Source: CAVXJN01 sp963762165
Lineage (GTDB): Bacteria > Pseudomonadota > Gammaproteobacteria > JASBUN01
Direction of reading: 5' to 3'
Length of the DNA: 64,000 bases
NCBI GenBank assembly: GCA_963762165.1
Contig: CAVXJN010000002.1
Span: forward strand, 124,001 to 188,000
Both the position numbers and the translations under genes were made by a program. The notes beneath the pieces are model-generated. The model made no database searches. It saw only the letters and a list, made by a program, of their open reading frames with translations, and had not been told where the DNA came from. Positions 35,792-44,430 of this stretch are shown here, piece after piece (position 1 is the stretch's first letter; each line of letters begins with the position of its first letter).

Positions 35792-35836
35792 GGGCCGGAG
35801 CTTCGGTCCTCCCGCAAGGGAGGCGAAACTCCGACC
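35792..35836 (-). other. Long imperfect hairpin between csp and RRM genes
   Basis: An inner stem CCTCCC/GGGAGG around TTGC is extended by GGAG-TTTCG paired with CGAAG-CTCC arms, with a few bulges. It lies about 100 bases before the RRM gene start on the transcribed strand. It could be an attenuating terminator or a structured leader. Confidence 0.5.
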
Positions 35837-35853
35837 CGCATATTCGTGCTGAG

Positions 35854-35880
35854 TTGAAACGCGTTTGAAGGGCGTTTCAA
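35854..35880 (-). terminator. Hairpin after the cold-shock gene
   Basis: A 9-bp perfect stem TTGAAACGC/GCGTTTCAA with a 9-base loop, 20 bases after the cold-shock stop. No clear U-run follows, so it may be a terminator or a 3'-end stabiliser. Confidence 0.55.
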
Positions 35881-35900
35881 TTCAATCAGTCTGACGACTT

Positions 35901-36104
35901 TTAACGGACTGCAACGTTGCTGGCTTGCGGGCCCTTAGGGCCGTTTTCCACGTCGTAGCTGACAGCCTGGCCCTCGGCGAGGGACTTGAAACCGGAGCCT
36001 TGAATCGCGCTGAAGTGAACGAATACGTCCGCGCCGCCTTCATCCTGGGAAATGAAACCAAAGCCTTTGGATTCGTTAAACCACTTTACAGTACCTGTAG
36101 CCAT
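35901..36104 (-). CDS. CspA-family cold-shock protein
   Basis: 67 residues, a complete cold-shock domain with RNP1 KGFGFISQ and RNP2 VFVHFSAI. It binds single-stranded RNA and melts secondary structure. AAGG precedes the ATG by about 9 bases. A long leader is likely (see 36105-36250). Confidence 0.96.
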   Translation of the reverse strand: MATGTVKWFNESKGFGFISQDEGGADVFVHFSAIQGSGFKSLAEGQAVSYDVENGPKGPQASNVAVR

Positions 36105-36250
36105 TAAATTTTCACCTTAAGATGGATCTGAAACGAGATAGGGATGTTGTGTCTACAGGTATTGAAGAGGGTATTCGAGAAGTAACCAAAGGAAACGGCT
36201 GAATATGCCAGTAACAGTATCTGTAGGCGTTGTCACTATAGGCCATCCAA
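36105..36250 (-). promoter_or_regulatory. Probable long 5' leader and promoter of the csp gene
   Basis: On the minus strand a TATAGT -10-like hexamer lies at 36235-36240, which would give a leader of about 120 bases, AT-richer than the surroundings. Cold-shock genes commonly have such temperature-responsive leaders. No clear -35 is seen, and the structure was not computed. Confidence 0.35.
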
Positions 36251-36608
36251 GGGCATTAGGCTAGACATATTTCAAATATGCCTGCCGCGCCCGGCTCGGA
36301 GATGTTACCGGTGAAGGTCCGCGTTTGCGACTGCGGGCCCGGCTATCGACCGGAAACCGGATACCGCCGACCGGATCAGGCGCGGGCGGTCGGAGGTTGT
36401 GGTTGTCGTTCGCTGCCGCACAGAAATGGCGCACGGGTCCGCGCCGCATTGAAATTCATGCGCCGGCCTACGACAATTTCCGGAACCTGCTTGCTCTGCC
36501 ACCAAATGGTGCGGACCGGGACGCAAGCAAACGTTGACGGCGGCGCGCGAACTGTATTGCCAGGCCGCGCCTTCGACTTGACCACGTGTAAACGGTGTTT
36601 CTGACGTG
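36251..36608. other. No recognisable gene
   Basis: Frames of about 100 codons exist on both strands, but their translations are arginine- and proline-rich and overlap each other, typical of GC-rich non-coding DNA. A short dyad ATATTTCAAATAT (36268-36280) may be a promoter-region element. Confidence 0.4.
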
Positions 36609-37091
36609 ATGAACCAGTTCCCATCTTGGCGGTGCGTGGCATGGGCGGTTGTGCTGGCGGTGTCCGGCTTCGGTGCGTCCGCGGAAACGACCCAAGAACA
36701 CGTGCACCATATGTCACACGACGTGATGCCATTCGAGATGGCGAAAACCCTCCACATTTTCAAGATGACCGAGACCGGTGGCGTGCAAAAGGTGATTGCC
36801 AGAGACCCGCAAGCGACTGACCAGATCGCGCTCATTCGCCGGCATCTGCAACACGAGGCGGCGCGTTTCCAGCGCGGAAATTTCGGCGATCCGGCGGCGC
36901 TGCACGGCGTTGACATGCCGGGGCTGAAGGAACTCGAAGCCCGGGCCTCCGAGATCAAAGTGGAATTCGCCGAATTGCCGACCGGCGCGCAACTCAGGTT
37001 TACCGTGCCGGATGTGGCGTTGCTGACGTCGCTACACCGGTGGTTCGGCGCCCAACTATCCCAACACGGCGCAGACGCAAAGGCGGAATGA
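36609..37091 (+). CDS. Periplasmic protein of unknown function, His-rich N-terminus
   Basis: 160 residues from ATG 36609. A signal peptide (VAWAVVLAVSGFGASA) is followed by EHVHHMSHDVMPFEMAKT and an alpha-helical region IALIRRHLQHEAARFQRG. Similar proteins are sometimes mislabelled aspartate carbamoyltransferase, but it has no such domain. The clustered histidines and methionines next to a ZIP metal transporter suggest periplasmic metal binding; that is inference. Confidence 0.65.
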   Translation: MNQFPSWRCVAWAVVLAVSGFGASAETTQEHVHHMSHDVMPFEMAKTLHIFKMTETGGVQKVIARDPQATDQIALIRRHLQHEAARFQRGNFGDPAALHGVDMPGLKELEARASEIKVEFAELPTGAQLRFTVPDVALLTSLHRWFGAQLSQHGADAKAE

Positions 37092-37104
37092 ACGTTGTGG
37101 CGTG

Positions 37105-37815
37105 ATGGCTGAACTGGGCACGATTCTGGTGGCGTCCTGGCTGGCGGGGATTGCGGCATTGATCGGCGGCATCGTGGCGCGCATGGAGGGCAGTGCCGAG
37201 ACCGAAACCAAGCGGGAGGTCATTCACGCCGTGACCGCTTTCGGTGGCGGCATCCTCGTTTCGGCGGTGGCCTTTGCGTTGCTGCCGGAAGGTATCGCGG
37301 TTCTGTCGGGTGTGGAACTCGCCCTGACGTTCTGTGCCGGCGGACTGGCATTTTGTATTCTGGACGCGAACCTGGCGCGGCGCGGTGGTACGAGGGCGCA
37401 GTTCCTGGCGATGGTGATGGATTTCATTCCGGAGGCGGTGTCGCTTGGTGCTGTCTTCGGTCACGACCGCAGATTGGGGATGCTGCTGGCGGCGTTCATC
37501 GGCGCCCAGAATCTTCCGGAAGGATTCAACGCCTATCGCGAATCGGTGGCGCGGCATGTGTCGAAGAAACACGCCTTGGCGGCGCTCTTCTATGCCAGTC
37601 TGCTCGGGCCGATCGCCGCGTGGGCGGGTTATACGTTGCTGGACGACAAGCACGTGCTGACCGCAATGATTATGGCTTTCGCCGGTGGCGGGATTTTGTA
37701 TATTGTATTTCAGGATATCGCCCCGCAGGCACGATTGCGACGGCACTGGACACCCGCTCTCGGTGCGGTTGCTGGGTTTGTCGTCGGCGTTCTGGGTAAG
37801 CAGTGGATCGGATAG
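37105..37815 (+). CDS. ZIP-family metal transporter-like protein
   Basis: 236 residues, about eight membrane helices. Helices 4 and 5 carry the ZIP pattern as MDFIPEAVSLG and QNLPEGFNAY, with Pro-Glu kept but the leading histidines of the usual HN-x-PEG motifs replaced (Asp and Gln). A late FQDIAPQ motif also fits. It would move Zn(II), Fe(II) or Mn(II) inward, with altered selectivity possible. It follows the His-rich periplasmic protein by 13 bp, so they are likely one operon. Confidence 0.85.
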   Translation: MAELGTILVASWLAGIAALIGGIVARMEGSAETETKREVIHAVTAFGGGILVSAVAFALLPEGIAVLSGVELALTFCAGGLAFCILDANLARRGGTRAQFLAMVMDFIPEAVSLGAVFGHDRRLGMLLAAFIGAQNLPEGFNAYRESVARHVSKKHALAALFYASLLGPIAAWAGYTLLDDKHVLTAMIMAFAGGGILYIVFQDIAPQARLRRHWTPALGAVAGFVVGVLGKQWIG

Positions 37816-37907
37816 GGAGGCTCATTACCGGGCGCGCGGCAAAACTATACTAATCCCGGTTTGGGTCATCGGGTACGGGGGTAATTTCAACCAAAGGGAA
37901 CAGCGCC

Positions 37908-38924
37908 ATGAAAAGAATCGCAATTTTCGCCGATGGTACGTGGAATTCCCCGGAGCAGGGCAACGCGACGAACGTGTTGCGAATGGCGCGCTCGGTGCGA
38001 CCGTTCGCGAATGGAGCCGAGCAGGTTTCGTTCTACGACTGGGGCGTGGGGACGGACCGCGAGAAACTGGCAGGCGGGATCAGCGGTGCGGGTATCGACA
38101 AGAACATCATGGACTGCTACCGCTTCATCGTGCATAACTTCAACGAAGGCGATCAGCTGTTTTTTTTCGGATTCAGTCGCGGGGCCTACACTGTCCGGTC
38201 GCTGGGCGGTTTTATTCGCAACTGCGGATTGCTCAAGAAGGAGCACGCCGATCAAATTCCTGCGGCCTACCAGCTTTATCGCAAGCGTACCAAATCGAGC
38301 GGTCCGAATGAGAGTAAGTCGGTGCAGTTTCGCAAAGACTTCGCCTGGGCGGATATCACGCCAATCGAATTTATCGGCGTCTGGGATACCGTCGGCGCCC
38401 TCGGCATTCCACTGCCGTTCTGGGGCTCGCTGGGTGAACGGGAATTCCTGTTTCACGATACCGAGCCGAGCAAGATCATCAATCATGCACGCCATGCGGT
38501 ATCAATTGACGAAAATCGCGTCGATTTCGAGCCCACGCTCTGGAGTGAAAAGCCGGGATTGGATTTGCGCCAGGTTTGGTTCGCTGGTGTGCACTCCGAT
38601 GTCGGCGGTGGTTACGCCGAACCAGGGCTGAGCAATTGCGCGGCGCAATGGATGGCAAAGGAAGCCACCGGTTTTGGATTCGAATTCGAGCCGGAGTTCA
38701 TGGATTCGCTGAAGCCGGATCCGATCGACAAATCCCATAACGAGCGCAAAGGGATCTATCTGGCGCGCGCGGAATTCACCCGCACCATCGCCGGGCCGTT
38801 GCATCGCTCGGTGAAGTTTCGCTGGGATGCGGATGCCGATGATTGCCGCAAAAAGAGCAAGGCATTGTGCGCGCTGCTGCAATCGGTCGACGGCGATTGG
38901 GACCGGCTCGAGCTGGTCGACTGA
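37908..38924 (+). CDS. DUF2235 (Tle1-like) alpha/beta-hydrolase
   Basis: 338 residues. N-terminal IAIFADGTWN, the nucleophile elbow GFSRGAYTVRSL (GxSxG), the FIGVWDTVGALG segment and VWFAGVHSDVGGGY are hallmarks of the DUF2235 domain shared with Tle1 type VI phospholipase effectors. No VgrG, PAAR or other type VI gene is nearby and the protein has only the catalytic domain, so it may be a stand-alone cytoplasmic esterase. A four-helix membrane protein gene follows 26 bp later. Confidence 0.88.
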   Translation: MKRIAIFADGTWNSPEQGNATNVLRMARSVRPFANGAEQVSFYDWGVGTDREKLAGGISGAGIDKNIMDCYRFIVHNFNEGDQLFFFGFSRGAYTVRSLGGFIRNCGLLKKEHADQIPAAYQLYRKRTKSSGPNESKSVQFRKDFAWADITPIEFIGVWDTVGALGIPLPFWGSLGEREFLFHDTEPSKIINHARHAVSIDENRVDFEPTLWSEKPGLDLRQVWFAGVHSDVGGGYAEPGLSNCAAQWMAKEATGFGFEFEPEFMDSLKPDPIDKSHNERKGIYLARAEFTRTIAGPLHRSVKFRWDADADDCRKKSKALCALLQSVDGDWDRLELVD

Positions 38925-38950
38925 GTCGAAGGTCCGGGGCTGCGAGCTGG

Positions 38951-39370
38951 ATGGGAGCGCTGATCGCCGGTGCCGTGTACTTCCTGCTGGTGTTCGCGGC
39001 AGGCTTTGTGCTCGGACCTGTTCGCGTCCTGTGGTTGGCGCCTAAGGTAGGGGAACGTGCGGCGGAATTGCTGGAAGCGCCGATCATGTTGGCGGTCATC
39101 GTGGTGGCAGCACGGTGGACCGTGCAGCGTTTCGCCATGGCGAGCACGGTTGGGAAACCGTTGCTGGTCGGATCAATCGCACTCGCGCTGTTGCTTGCCG
39201 CGGAATTCAGCGTGGTCCTCGGCCTGCGCGGGTTGAGGGTCGGGGGATACATCGCCGGCCGCGATCCGGTGGCCGGCGCTGTGTACGTGCTGCTCCTCGG
39301 GCTGTTCGCTGCCATGCCGGCGCTGCTGTGCCGCCGACGGCGGAAGCGAATCAATCGGGCAACGGAATGA
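38951..39370 (+). CDS. Four-helix membrane protein of unknown function
   Basis: 139 residues from ATG 38951, with helices around IAGAVYFLLVFAAGFVLGPV, LEAPIMLAVIVVAARW, LVGSIALALLLAAEFSVVLG and AVYVLLLGLFAAMPALL. Ends in a basic tail (RRRRKR). Closely downstream of the DUF2235 gene and overlapping the convergent pirin gene by 20 bases. An earlier in-frame start would run inside the DUF2235 gene and is unlikely. Confidence 0.65.
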   Translation: MGALIAGAVYFLLVFAAGFVLGPVRVLWLAPKVGERAAELLEAPIMLAVIVVAARWTVQRFAMASTVGKPLLVGSIALALLLAAEFSVVLGLRGLRVGGYIAGRDPVAGAVYVLLLGLFAAMPALLCRRRRKRINRATE

Positions 39371-40253
39371 ATTCGGTTTCGCCCGGCACATGGCCGAAGC
39401 GGTCCTGTCGCCAGTCGTCTTTGGCCCGCTCGATGCGGTCGCGGGAACTGGAAACGAAATTCCACCAGATGTGCCGGTGTCCCACCGGGTCACCGCCAAG
39501 CACCATGACGTGACTTTCACTGCGTGCGCGTAACACCATCGATTGTCCTGCGCGCGCGAGCGCCATCACGCCATTCCCGATGGAGTGCCCGTCGATGCCG
39601 ATGTCGCCTGACACCACGTACATCGCGAGTTCGCCGCAATGTTCCGGCAGCGGCAATTCCGTTCCCGCCGGCAAGCGGCATTCGAGGTACAACATCGGCG
39701 AATAGGTGGTTACCGGCGATGAGCGGCCATAGGCTTCGCCCACGATGACCCTGATCCTCGCACCCGCGATTTCGAACTCGGGCAGTTCCCCTGACGGATA
39801 ATGCACGAACGCCGGCGCGCGCTCTTCTTCTGCATCGGGGAGTGCCATCCAGCATTGAATGCCGTGCAATTTGGTGGCGGCACCGTTGGCCGGCGGCGCA
39901 CGTTCGGAATGGACGATGCCGCGCCCGGCGGTCATCAAATTCACGGCTGCGGCCTGGATCGGCTGCACGAATCCAAGACTGTCGCGGTGAATGATTTCGC
40001 CTTCGAACAAATAGGTGATGGTGGCCAGGCCAATGTGCGGATGCGGACGTACCTGAATACCTTGACCGGGGGCAAACTCCGCCGGCCCGATGTGATCGAA
40101 AAAGATGAACGGCCCGACCATTCGTCGCTGAGGCGCGGGCAGCGCCCTGCGCACCGTGAAGCCACCGAGATCTTCGACTTTGGGCTCGATCAGCTGTTGG
40201 ATCGACACTGCAGCCTTGCGGGCGGATGTGGTCGGGGGAATTTGATCGTTCAT
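39351..40253 (-). CDS. Pirin-family protein
   Basis: 300 residues, a bicupin. N-terminal pirin metal site HPHIGLATITYLFEGEI and HSERAPP are intact (His, His, Glu pattern). Some pirins act as quercetin 2,3-dioxygenases, others as redox-sensing regulators; the sequence does not decide. Monocistronic. Confidence 0.92.
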   Translation of the reverse strand: MNDQIPPTTSARKAAVSIQQLIEPKVEDLGGFTVRRALPAPQRRMVGPFIFFDHIGPAEFAPGQGIQVRPHPHIGLATITYLFEGEIIHRDSLGFVQPIQAAAVNLMTAGRGIVHSERAPPANGAATKLHGIQCWMALPDAEEERAPAFVHYPSGELPEFEIAGARIRVIVGEAYGRSSPVTTYSPMLYLECRLPAGTELPLPEHCGELAMYVVSGDIGIDGHSIGNGVMALARAGQSMVLRARSESHVMVLGGDPVGHRHIWWNFVSSSRDRIERAKDDWRQDRFGHVPGETEFIPLPD

Positions 40254-40571
40254 AGCGCTGTCTTGGCGATGAACGCTTACGGTAAAGCAGACGCGGGAGG
40301 ATTTGCAACGCGACCGACACTCATGATTGCGCCTACGACGAACGGCGCAGGATCCGACGTTCGATCACAAACAGTGCGAACCTACGATTGGGTCGCATAT
40401 GCGCATATGCGCATATGCCTGCTGCGGCGCATGCCTACTTATAAAACAGTGACGATTTTCCCACAATAATCCTAAAGGACATCGGGCGACGTGCCGACAA
40501 GGCGAGCTGCAACCATTAGTAATGGTGCTATGGGCGCTGTCGTAGTGACTGACGTTAGGAGTCGCATAACA
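40254..40571. other. Intergenic region between pirin and Aer-like genes
   Basis: About 320 bases that hold the promoters of two divergent genes and the GCATATGC repeat at 40395-40418. No gene or RNA is recognised. Confidence 0.45.
40395..40418. repeat. Three tandem copies of the palindrome GCATATGC
   Basis: Three exact head-to-tail copies of the 8-bp palindrome GCATATGC without spacing. A related GGCGCATGCC lies about 10 bases downstream. It sits in a divergent promoter region and could be a multi-site operator or a slippage product. Confidence 0.9.
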
Positions 40572-42155
40572 ATGAAAAAAAATCTGCCGGTGACGGACGT
40601 TGAATACCGTTTTACGGACGCCACCAATCTGCTTTCCACCACCAATCTCAAGGGCATTGTCAGCTATGTGAATCGCGACTTCGTCGAAGTCAGCGGCTTC
40701 GACGAACACGAACTGCTCAAGCGCAACCACAACGTGGTGCGTCATCCCGACATGCCGCCGCTCGCATTCGAAGATCTGTGGCGCAATCTCAAGGCCAACC
40801 GTCCGTGGATGGGCATGGTCAAGAACCGCCGCAAGAACGGGGATTATTATTGGGTCGATGCATACGTCACACCGATTGCCCGCAACGGACAGGTCTACGA
40901 ATATCAATCGGTTCGGTTGAAGCCAGAGCAGGCGACCGTCCACCGTGCTTCCCAGGTCTATCAGCAAATCACGAGCGGCCGCATGCCCTGGAGTTTGCGG
41001 CTGCCCATCCCGGGGCTGCGGGTTCGACTGTTGGCTTTGACGGGCGTGACCCTGGGTGTGTCCTACGGCGCCTCACTGTATGCGGCTCCGGCGGCCGTCG
41101 GCACGCTTTCGGCCGTCTTCGCGTCGCTGGCCTGCGTCGCGGGGATCGGGATCGTCGCGCTGACGCGGCGTTTTAAAAGTTTGGCCGACCGCGCCCGGAA
41201 GGTGGTCGACAATAAGCTCATGCAGTTGGTTTACACAGGTGCGACCGACGATATCGGTGCGGTCGAACTGGCCCTGAAAATGCGCGGTACAGAAGTCAGC
41301 GCTGTGCTGGGACGGATGTTGGATTCGTCCATCCAGCTTGGAGAAACGTCCGGGGACTTGGACACCTGCGTGCACCAGAACCGCGCGGCGATCGAGAAGC
41401 AGGATCAGGAAATAGGGCAGGTGGCTGCGGCGATGACGCAGATGGCGACCACCGTTCAGGAAGTGGCGAAGAATACGGCGAGTGCAGCCGAGGCGGCACA
41501 ACGGGCGTCCGAGGAATCATCTGCAGGCCGGGACGTGGTTGAGAACACCATGGGTCAGATCAATCAGTTGGCGTCGGACGTGGAGAGTTCAGCCGATGCC
41601 ATCGAGGCGTTGGACGCCCAAACCCAGCAGATCGGCCTCGTCCTTGGGGTCATCAAAGACATTGCCGAGCAGACCAATCTGCTGGCTTTGAATGCCGCCA
41701 TCGAGGCGGCCCGCGCGGGCGAGCAGGGGCGCGGTTTTGCAGTCGTGGCCGACGAGGTTCGCGGTTTGGCGCAGCGGTCGCAACAGTCGACCCAGGAGAT
41801 CGAAAATATCATCACCAAGTTGCAAACCGAGGCCCGCCACGCCACCGAAACCATGCGCGAAAGTCGCAGCAAAGCCCGCGCCGGTGTGGAACAGGCCGAA
41901 CGGGCGAGCGAGTCGCTGAAGTTGATCACGACATCGGTCGGAACGATCAATGAGATGAACGCGCAGGTGGCGTCGGCGGCCGAAGAAATGAGCGTGGTCG
42001 CGGAACAGATCAATCAGAACGTGGTTTCGGTAGCTGATGCCGTCGATACCAACAAGCAAAGCATGGAGCATACGGCAGTGGCGTCTCAGAAACTGGCCGA
42101 GCTTGCCCGCGGCATGCAGGAACTGGCCGAACAGTTTCGGTCCGCACGATCCTGA
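40572..42155 (+). CDS. Aer-like methyl-accepting chemotaxis/aerotaxis receptor
   Basis: 527 residues from ATG 40572 (TAGGAG upstream). An N-terminal PAS domain (FTDATNLLSTTNLKGIVSYV, GFDEHELLKRNHNVVRHPDM, KNGDYYWVDAYVTP) resembles the FAD-binding PAS of Aer. Two close membrane helices (about 150-200) anchor it without a periplasmic domain. A HAMP-like linker leads to the signalling hairpin EQTNLLALNAAIEAARAGE. It would report redox or oxygen state to CheA. Confidence 0.92.
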   Translation: MKKNLPVTDVEYRFTDATNLLSTTNLKGIVSYVNRDFVEVSGFDEHELLKRNHNVVRHPDMPPLAFEDLWRNLKANRPWMGMVKNRRKNGDYYWVDAYVTPIARNGQVYEYQSVRLKPEQATVHRASQVYQQITSGRMPWSLRLPIPGLRVRLLALTGVTLGVSYGASLYAAPAAVGTLSAVFASLACVAGIGIVALTRRFKSLADRARKVVDNKLMQLVYTGATDDIGAVELALKMRGTEVSAVLGRMLDSSIQLGETSGDLDTCVHQNRAAIEKQDQEIGQVAAAMTQMATTVQEVAKNTASAAEAAQRASEESSAGRDVVENTMGQINQLASDVESSADAIEALDAQTQQIGLVLGVIKDIAEQTNLLALNAAIEAARAGEQGRGFAVVADEVRGLAQRSQQSTQEIENIITKLQTEARHATETMRESRSKARAGVEQAERASESLKLITTSVGTINEMNAQVASAAEEMSVVAEQINQNVVSVADAVDTNKQSMEHTAVASQKLAELARGMQELAEQFRSARS

Positions 42156-42214
42156 CCGAAAAGCGTGCAGCGGATCGGCGCATCCCGAGGTGCGGCGACC
42201 GCTGCGTGCCATCG

Positions 42215-42575
42215 TCAGGCGCCGAGCAAAGCCTGTTCGTCGTCGCGGTCGGCGCTGTGAGTACGGTTGCCGCCCTGCCGTTTGGTGACGTAGAGCGCGA
42301 TGTCGGCAGAGCGCAGCAGCGTCGAGGGATCCGCATTGGATGGTTTTTCGGAAATCGCGGCGATGCCCAGGCTGATGGTTGCGCGTACCGTGTCTCCGCC
42401 GAGGTCGATTGCATGCTGGGCAACGCTCTGCCGTATGCGTTCAGCTATGGTTCAGTCCGCAGATTCACTGACTCCGGGCAAAGCGATGGCGAATTCGTCG
42501 CCGCCGAGGCGGGCGAGCAGATCTTCTTTGCGCAAGTGCTGTTGCGCCACGCCCGCCAAGTCCAGCAGCCAATGG
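42215..42575 (-). pseudogene. GGDEF domain remnant with in-frame stop
   Basis: The minus strand reads as the second half of a GGDEF domain: LLDLAGVAQQHLRKEDLL, active-site LARLGGDEFAIALPG, a TGA stop at 42452-42454, then TIAERIRQSVAQHAIDLGG, TVRATISLGIAAIS and LLRSADIALYVTKRQG. The N-terminal half and start are missing or out of frame. Two defects point to a decayed cyclase, although a single base error could explain the stop. Confidence 0.8.
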
Positions 42576-42675
42576 GCCGGGCATCTTGAAGCCGCTGTTG
42601 CTCGATGCGCTTTTCAATCTGGACGCGACGCAGTTGAAGCGGCGCTTGCGCATGAGTTGACCGCGCCGGGACCGC

Positions 42676-43287
42676 TCATTCGCCTGCCAATGCCTTTTGA
42701 ATCAGCGGTACCAACGGTTCCGGCAGTTGGATTTTTCCAGCCAGCGCGAATTCATGGGCGCGGTCCGACATCTTGTTCCAAGTTTTACGAATGATATCGA
42801 GCCACTTCTGCTCATCGTACTCCGGGTGTCGTGCGGCAAAATCCAACATGTAATGTTCGATGAACACCAGACCGGTAACGTCCTCCACCAACTGCGTGTC
42901 CGGGTTTTTCTTCAGCGCCCGTTTGCTTACAGCCTGTTTGACCCGTTCGGCCACGTCATCGTCATAGCCGGCCTGCCGCAGCAGCCGGGCGGCGGTTTCG
43001 CCGTGGAACTTGTACAGTCCGGTTCGCCATTGCAGGTAGCCTTGGCGTCCCATGGGGTAGTCGCTACGGGGCGTCTTCCAGCGCTCGATGTGTTGTGCCC
43101 GTACCGCCAATTTCATGGCCTCGTCGGCCTCGGGTGCATAGCGTTCGATCATCTCCGACATGCGCTGGGAATAAAGCAGTTCTTTGGGCCAGTCCCGGCC
43201 GTCGGCGGTCTCCCGGTTGGGGTCCTCGCTGTTGGCAGCGTCAATCAGGGCGGTGGCGCGTTCGTACGCCTGCGGGTCTCGGGTCAT
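42676..43287 (-). CDS. DUF4202 domain protein
   Basis: 203 residues from ATG 43287 (GGAGA upstream). Conserved features of DUF4202 include AANSEDPNRE, RAQHIERWKTPRSDYPMGR, GYLQWRTGLYKFHGE and VFIEHYMLDFA; the spaced His and Asp residues recall an HD-like metal site, but this is inference. Function unknown. It follows ppsR by 50 bp on the same strand. Confidence 0.85.
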   Translation of the reverse strand: MTRDPQAYERATALIDAANSEDPNRETADGRDWPKELLYSQRMSEMIERYAPEADEAMKLAVRAQHIERWKTPRSDYPMGRQGYLQWRTGLYKFHGETAARLLRQAGYDDDVAERVKQAVSKRALKKNPDTQLVEDVTGLVFIEHYMLDFAARHPEYDEQKWLDIIRKTWNKMSDRAHEFALAGKIQLPEPLVPLIQKALAGE

Positions 43288-43337
43288 CACGGGTTCTCCG
43301 GCAATCACGGCTGAGTCATGCGAGTCATGGAAATGGT

Positions 43338-44159
43338 TCAGGAATACAGTCGGCGTTCGCGGCCGGTGCGATGCAGGATCGTACTGCCGATCTCTTCGAT
43401 GGACATCGAACTGGTGTCGAGATAGGGGATGCGCTCGCGCCGGTACATGGCTTCCGATGCCTGTACTTCCCGTTGGCATTGCTTTAAATCGGCGTATTTG
43501 CTGTCCGGGCGCCGTTCGGTACGAATCTGGCGCAGCCGCTGGGGTTCGATGGTAAGCCCGAACAGTTTTTCCCGGAACGGTTGCAGTACCTTGGGCAGCA
43601 TTTGGTCCTGAAAGTCATCATCGGTAAGCGGATAGTTGGCAGCCAGCATCCCGAAATGCAACGCCAGATACAAGCATGTGGGCGTCTTGCCCGATCGCGA
43701 AACCCCCACCAGGATGATGTCCGCGGAACCGTATTGGCGTGTAGTCGCGCCATCGTCGTGGCTGAGGGCGTAATGGACCGCGTCGATGCGCTGCTTGTAG
43801 GCGGCGTAGTCGCCCATGGCGTGGGAGCGGCCCACGGTGTGGGTGGAATGCACGCCCAGTTCGCGCTCCAGCGGCGTAATGAAGGCGTCGAACGGGTCCA
43901 GCAACAATCCGCGACTATGGGCGATGATTTCCCGGATTTGCGGATCGATCAGGGTCCCGAACAGCAGTGGGCGCTTGCCCTCGGCGTCCGCGGCCTTGTT
44001 GATGCGCTCGACCACTTCCTGCGCCTTCTCGGTAGTGTCGATGAACGGCACGGTGCGCAACACGAAGTCGACGTTCTCGAACTGGGTGAGCAGACTGCGG
44101 CCCACCGCTTCGGCGGTGATACCGGTGCGATCCGAAAGAAAGAATACCGAGCGTTTCAT
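43338..44159 (-). CDS. ppsR: Phosphoenolpyruvate synthase regulatory protein
   Basis: 273 residues, the family length. Bifunctional kinase/pyrophosphorylase of the DUF299 type: FFLSDRTGITAEAVG at the N-terminus and the P-loop GVSRSGKTPTCLYLA. It regulates PEP synthase through ADP-dependent threonine phosphorylation and phosphate-dependent dephosphorylation. A ppsA gene, often the divergent neighbour, is not next to it here. Confidence 0.94.
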   Translation of the reverse strand: MKRSVFFLSDRTGITAEAVGRSLLTQFENVDFVLRTVPFIDTTEKAQEVVERINKAADAEGKRPLLFGTLIDPQIREIIAHSRGLLLDPFDAFITPLERELGVHSTHTVGRSHAMGDYAAYKQRIDAVHYALSHDDGATTRQYGSADIILVGVSRSGKTPTCLYLALHFGMLAANYPLTDDDFQDQMLPKVLQPFREKLFGLTIEPQRLRQIRTERRPDSKYADLKQCQREVQASEAMYRRERIPYLDTSSMSIEEIGSTILHRTGRERRLYS

Positions 44160-44396
44160 GTGGCACTGATGCGATTTGCGGAAGCTGATTATGTCAGACC
44201 GGAGCGCCAATCGCAGTACCGCCGGGCGTTGCAGGCAAATGCCGTCCTTGCCCGGTTGGCGCCAGTGCGTCGGGGGCAAGCCGAGCGGTATGTTCCGCGA
44301 GCGTCGTGCCGGACATCGGCCGTTGCAGCACAGGCGGACATTAGTCATTGAATCAGCGCGGGAAACGCGGCGTCGTCGCGCCGATATATTCGAGAT
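44160..44396. other. Intergenic region between ppsR and the ars operon
   Basis: About 240 bases with no recognisable gene or RNA; it should hold the ppsR promoter. Confidence 0.4.
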
Positions 44397-44430
44397 ATGA
44401 CATATATGATATTTCATATATAATAGCGTC
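44397..44430 (+). promoter_or_regulatory. Leaderless ars promoter with ArsR-type dyad
   Basis: -35 ATGACA (44397-44402), a 16-bp spacer and -10 TATAAT (44419-44424). The dyad ATATATGA-TATT-TCATATAT (44402-44421) fills the spacer and touches the -10, as expected for a repressor that blocks RNA polymerase. The predicted start lies at or next to the A of the arsR ATG (44431), and no ribosome site is present, so the message is probably leaderless. Confidence 0.8.

Noticed and set aside
36278..36604. 108-codon hypothetical gene
   Set aside because: It overlaps an equally long frame on the other strand, both with non-coding composition, and has no ribosome site.
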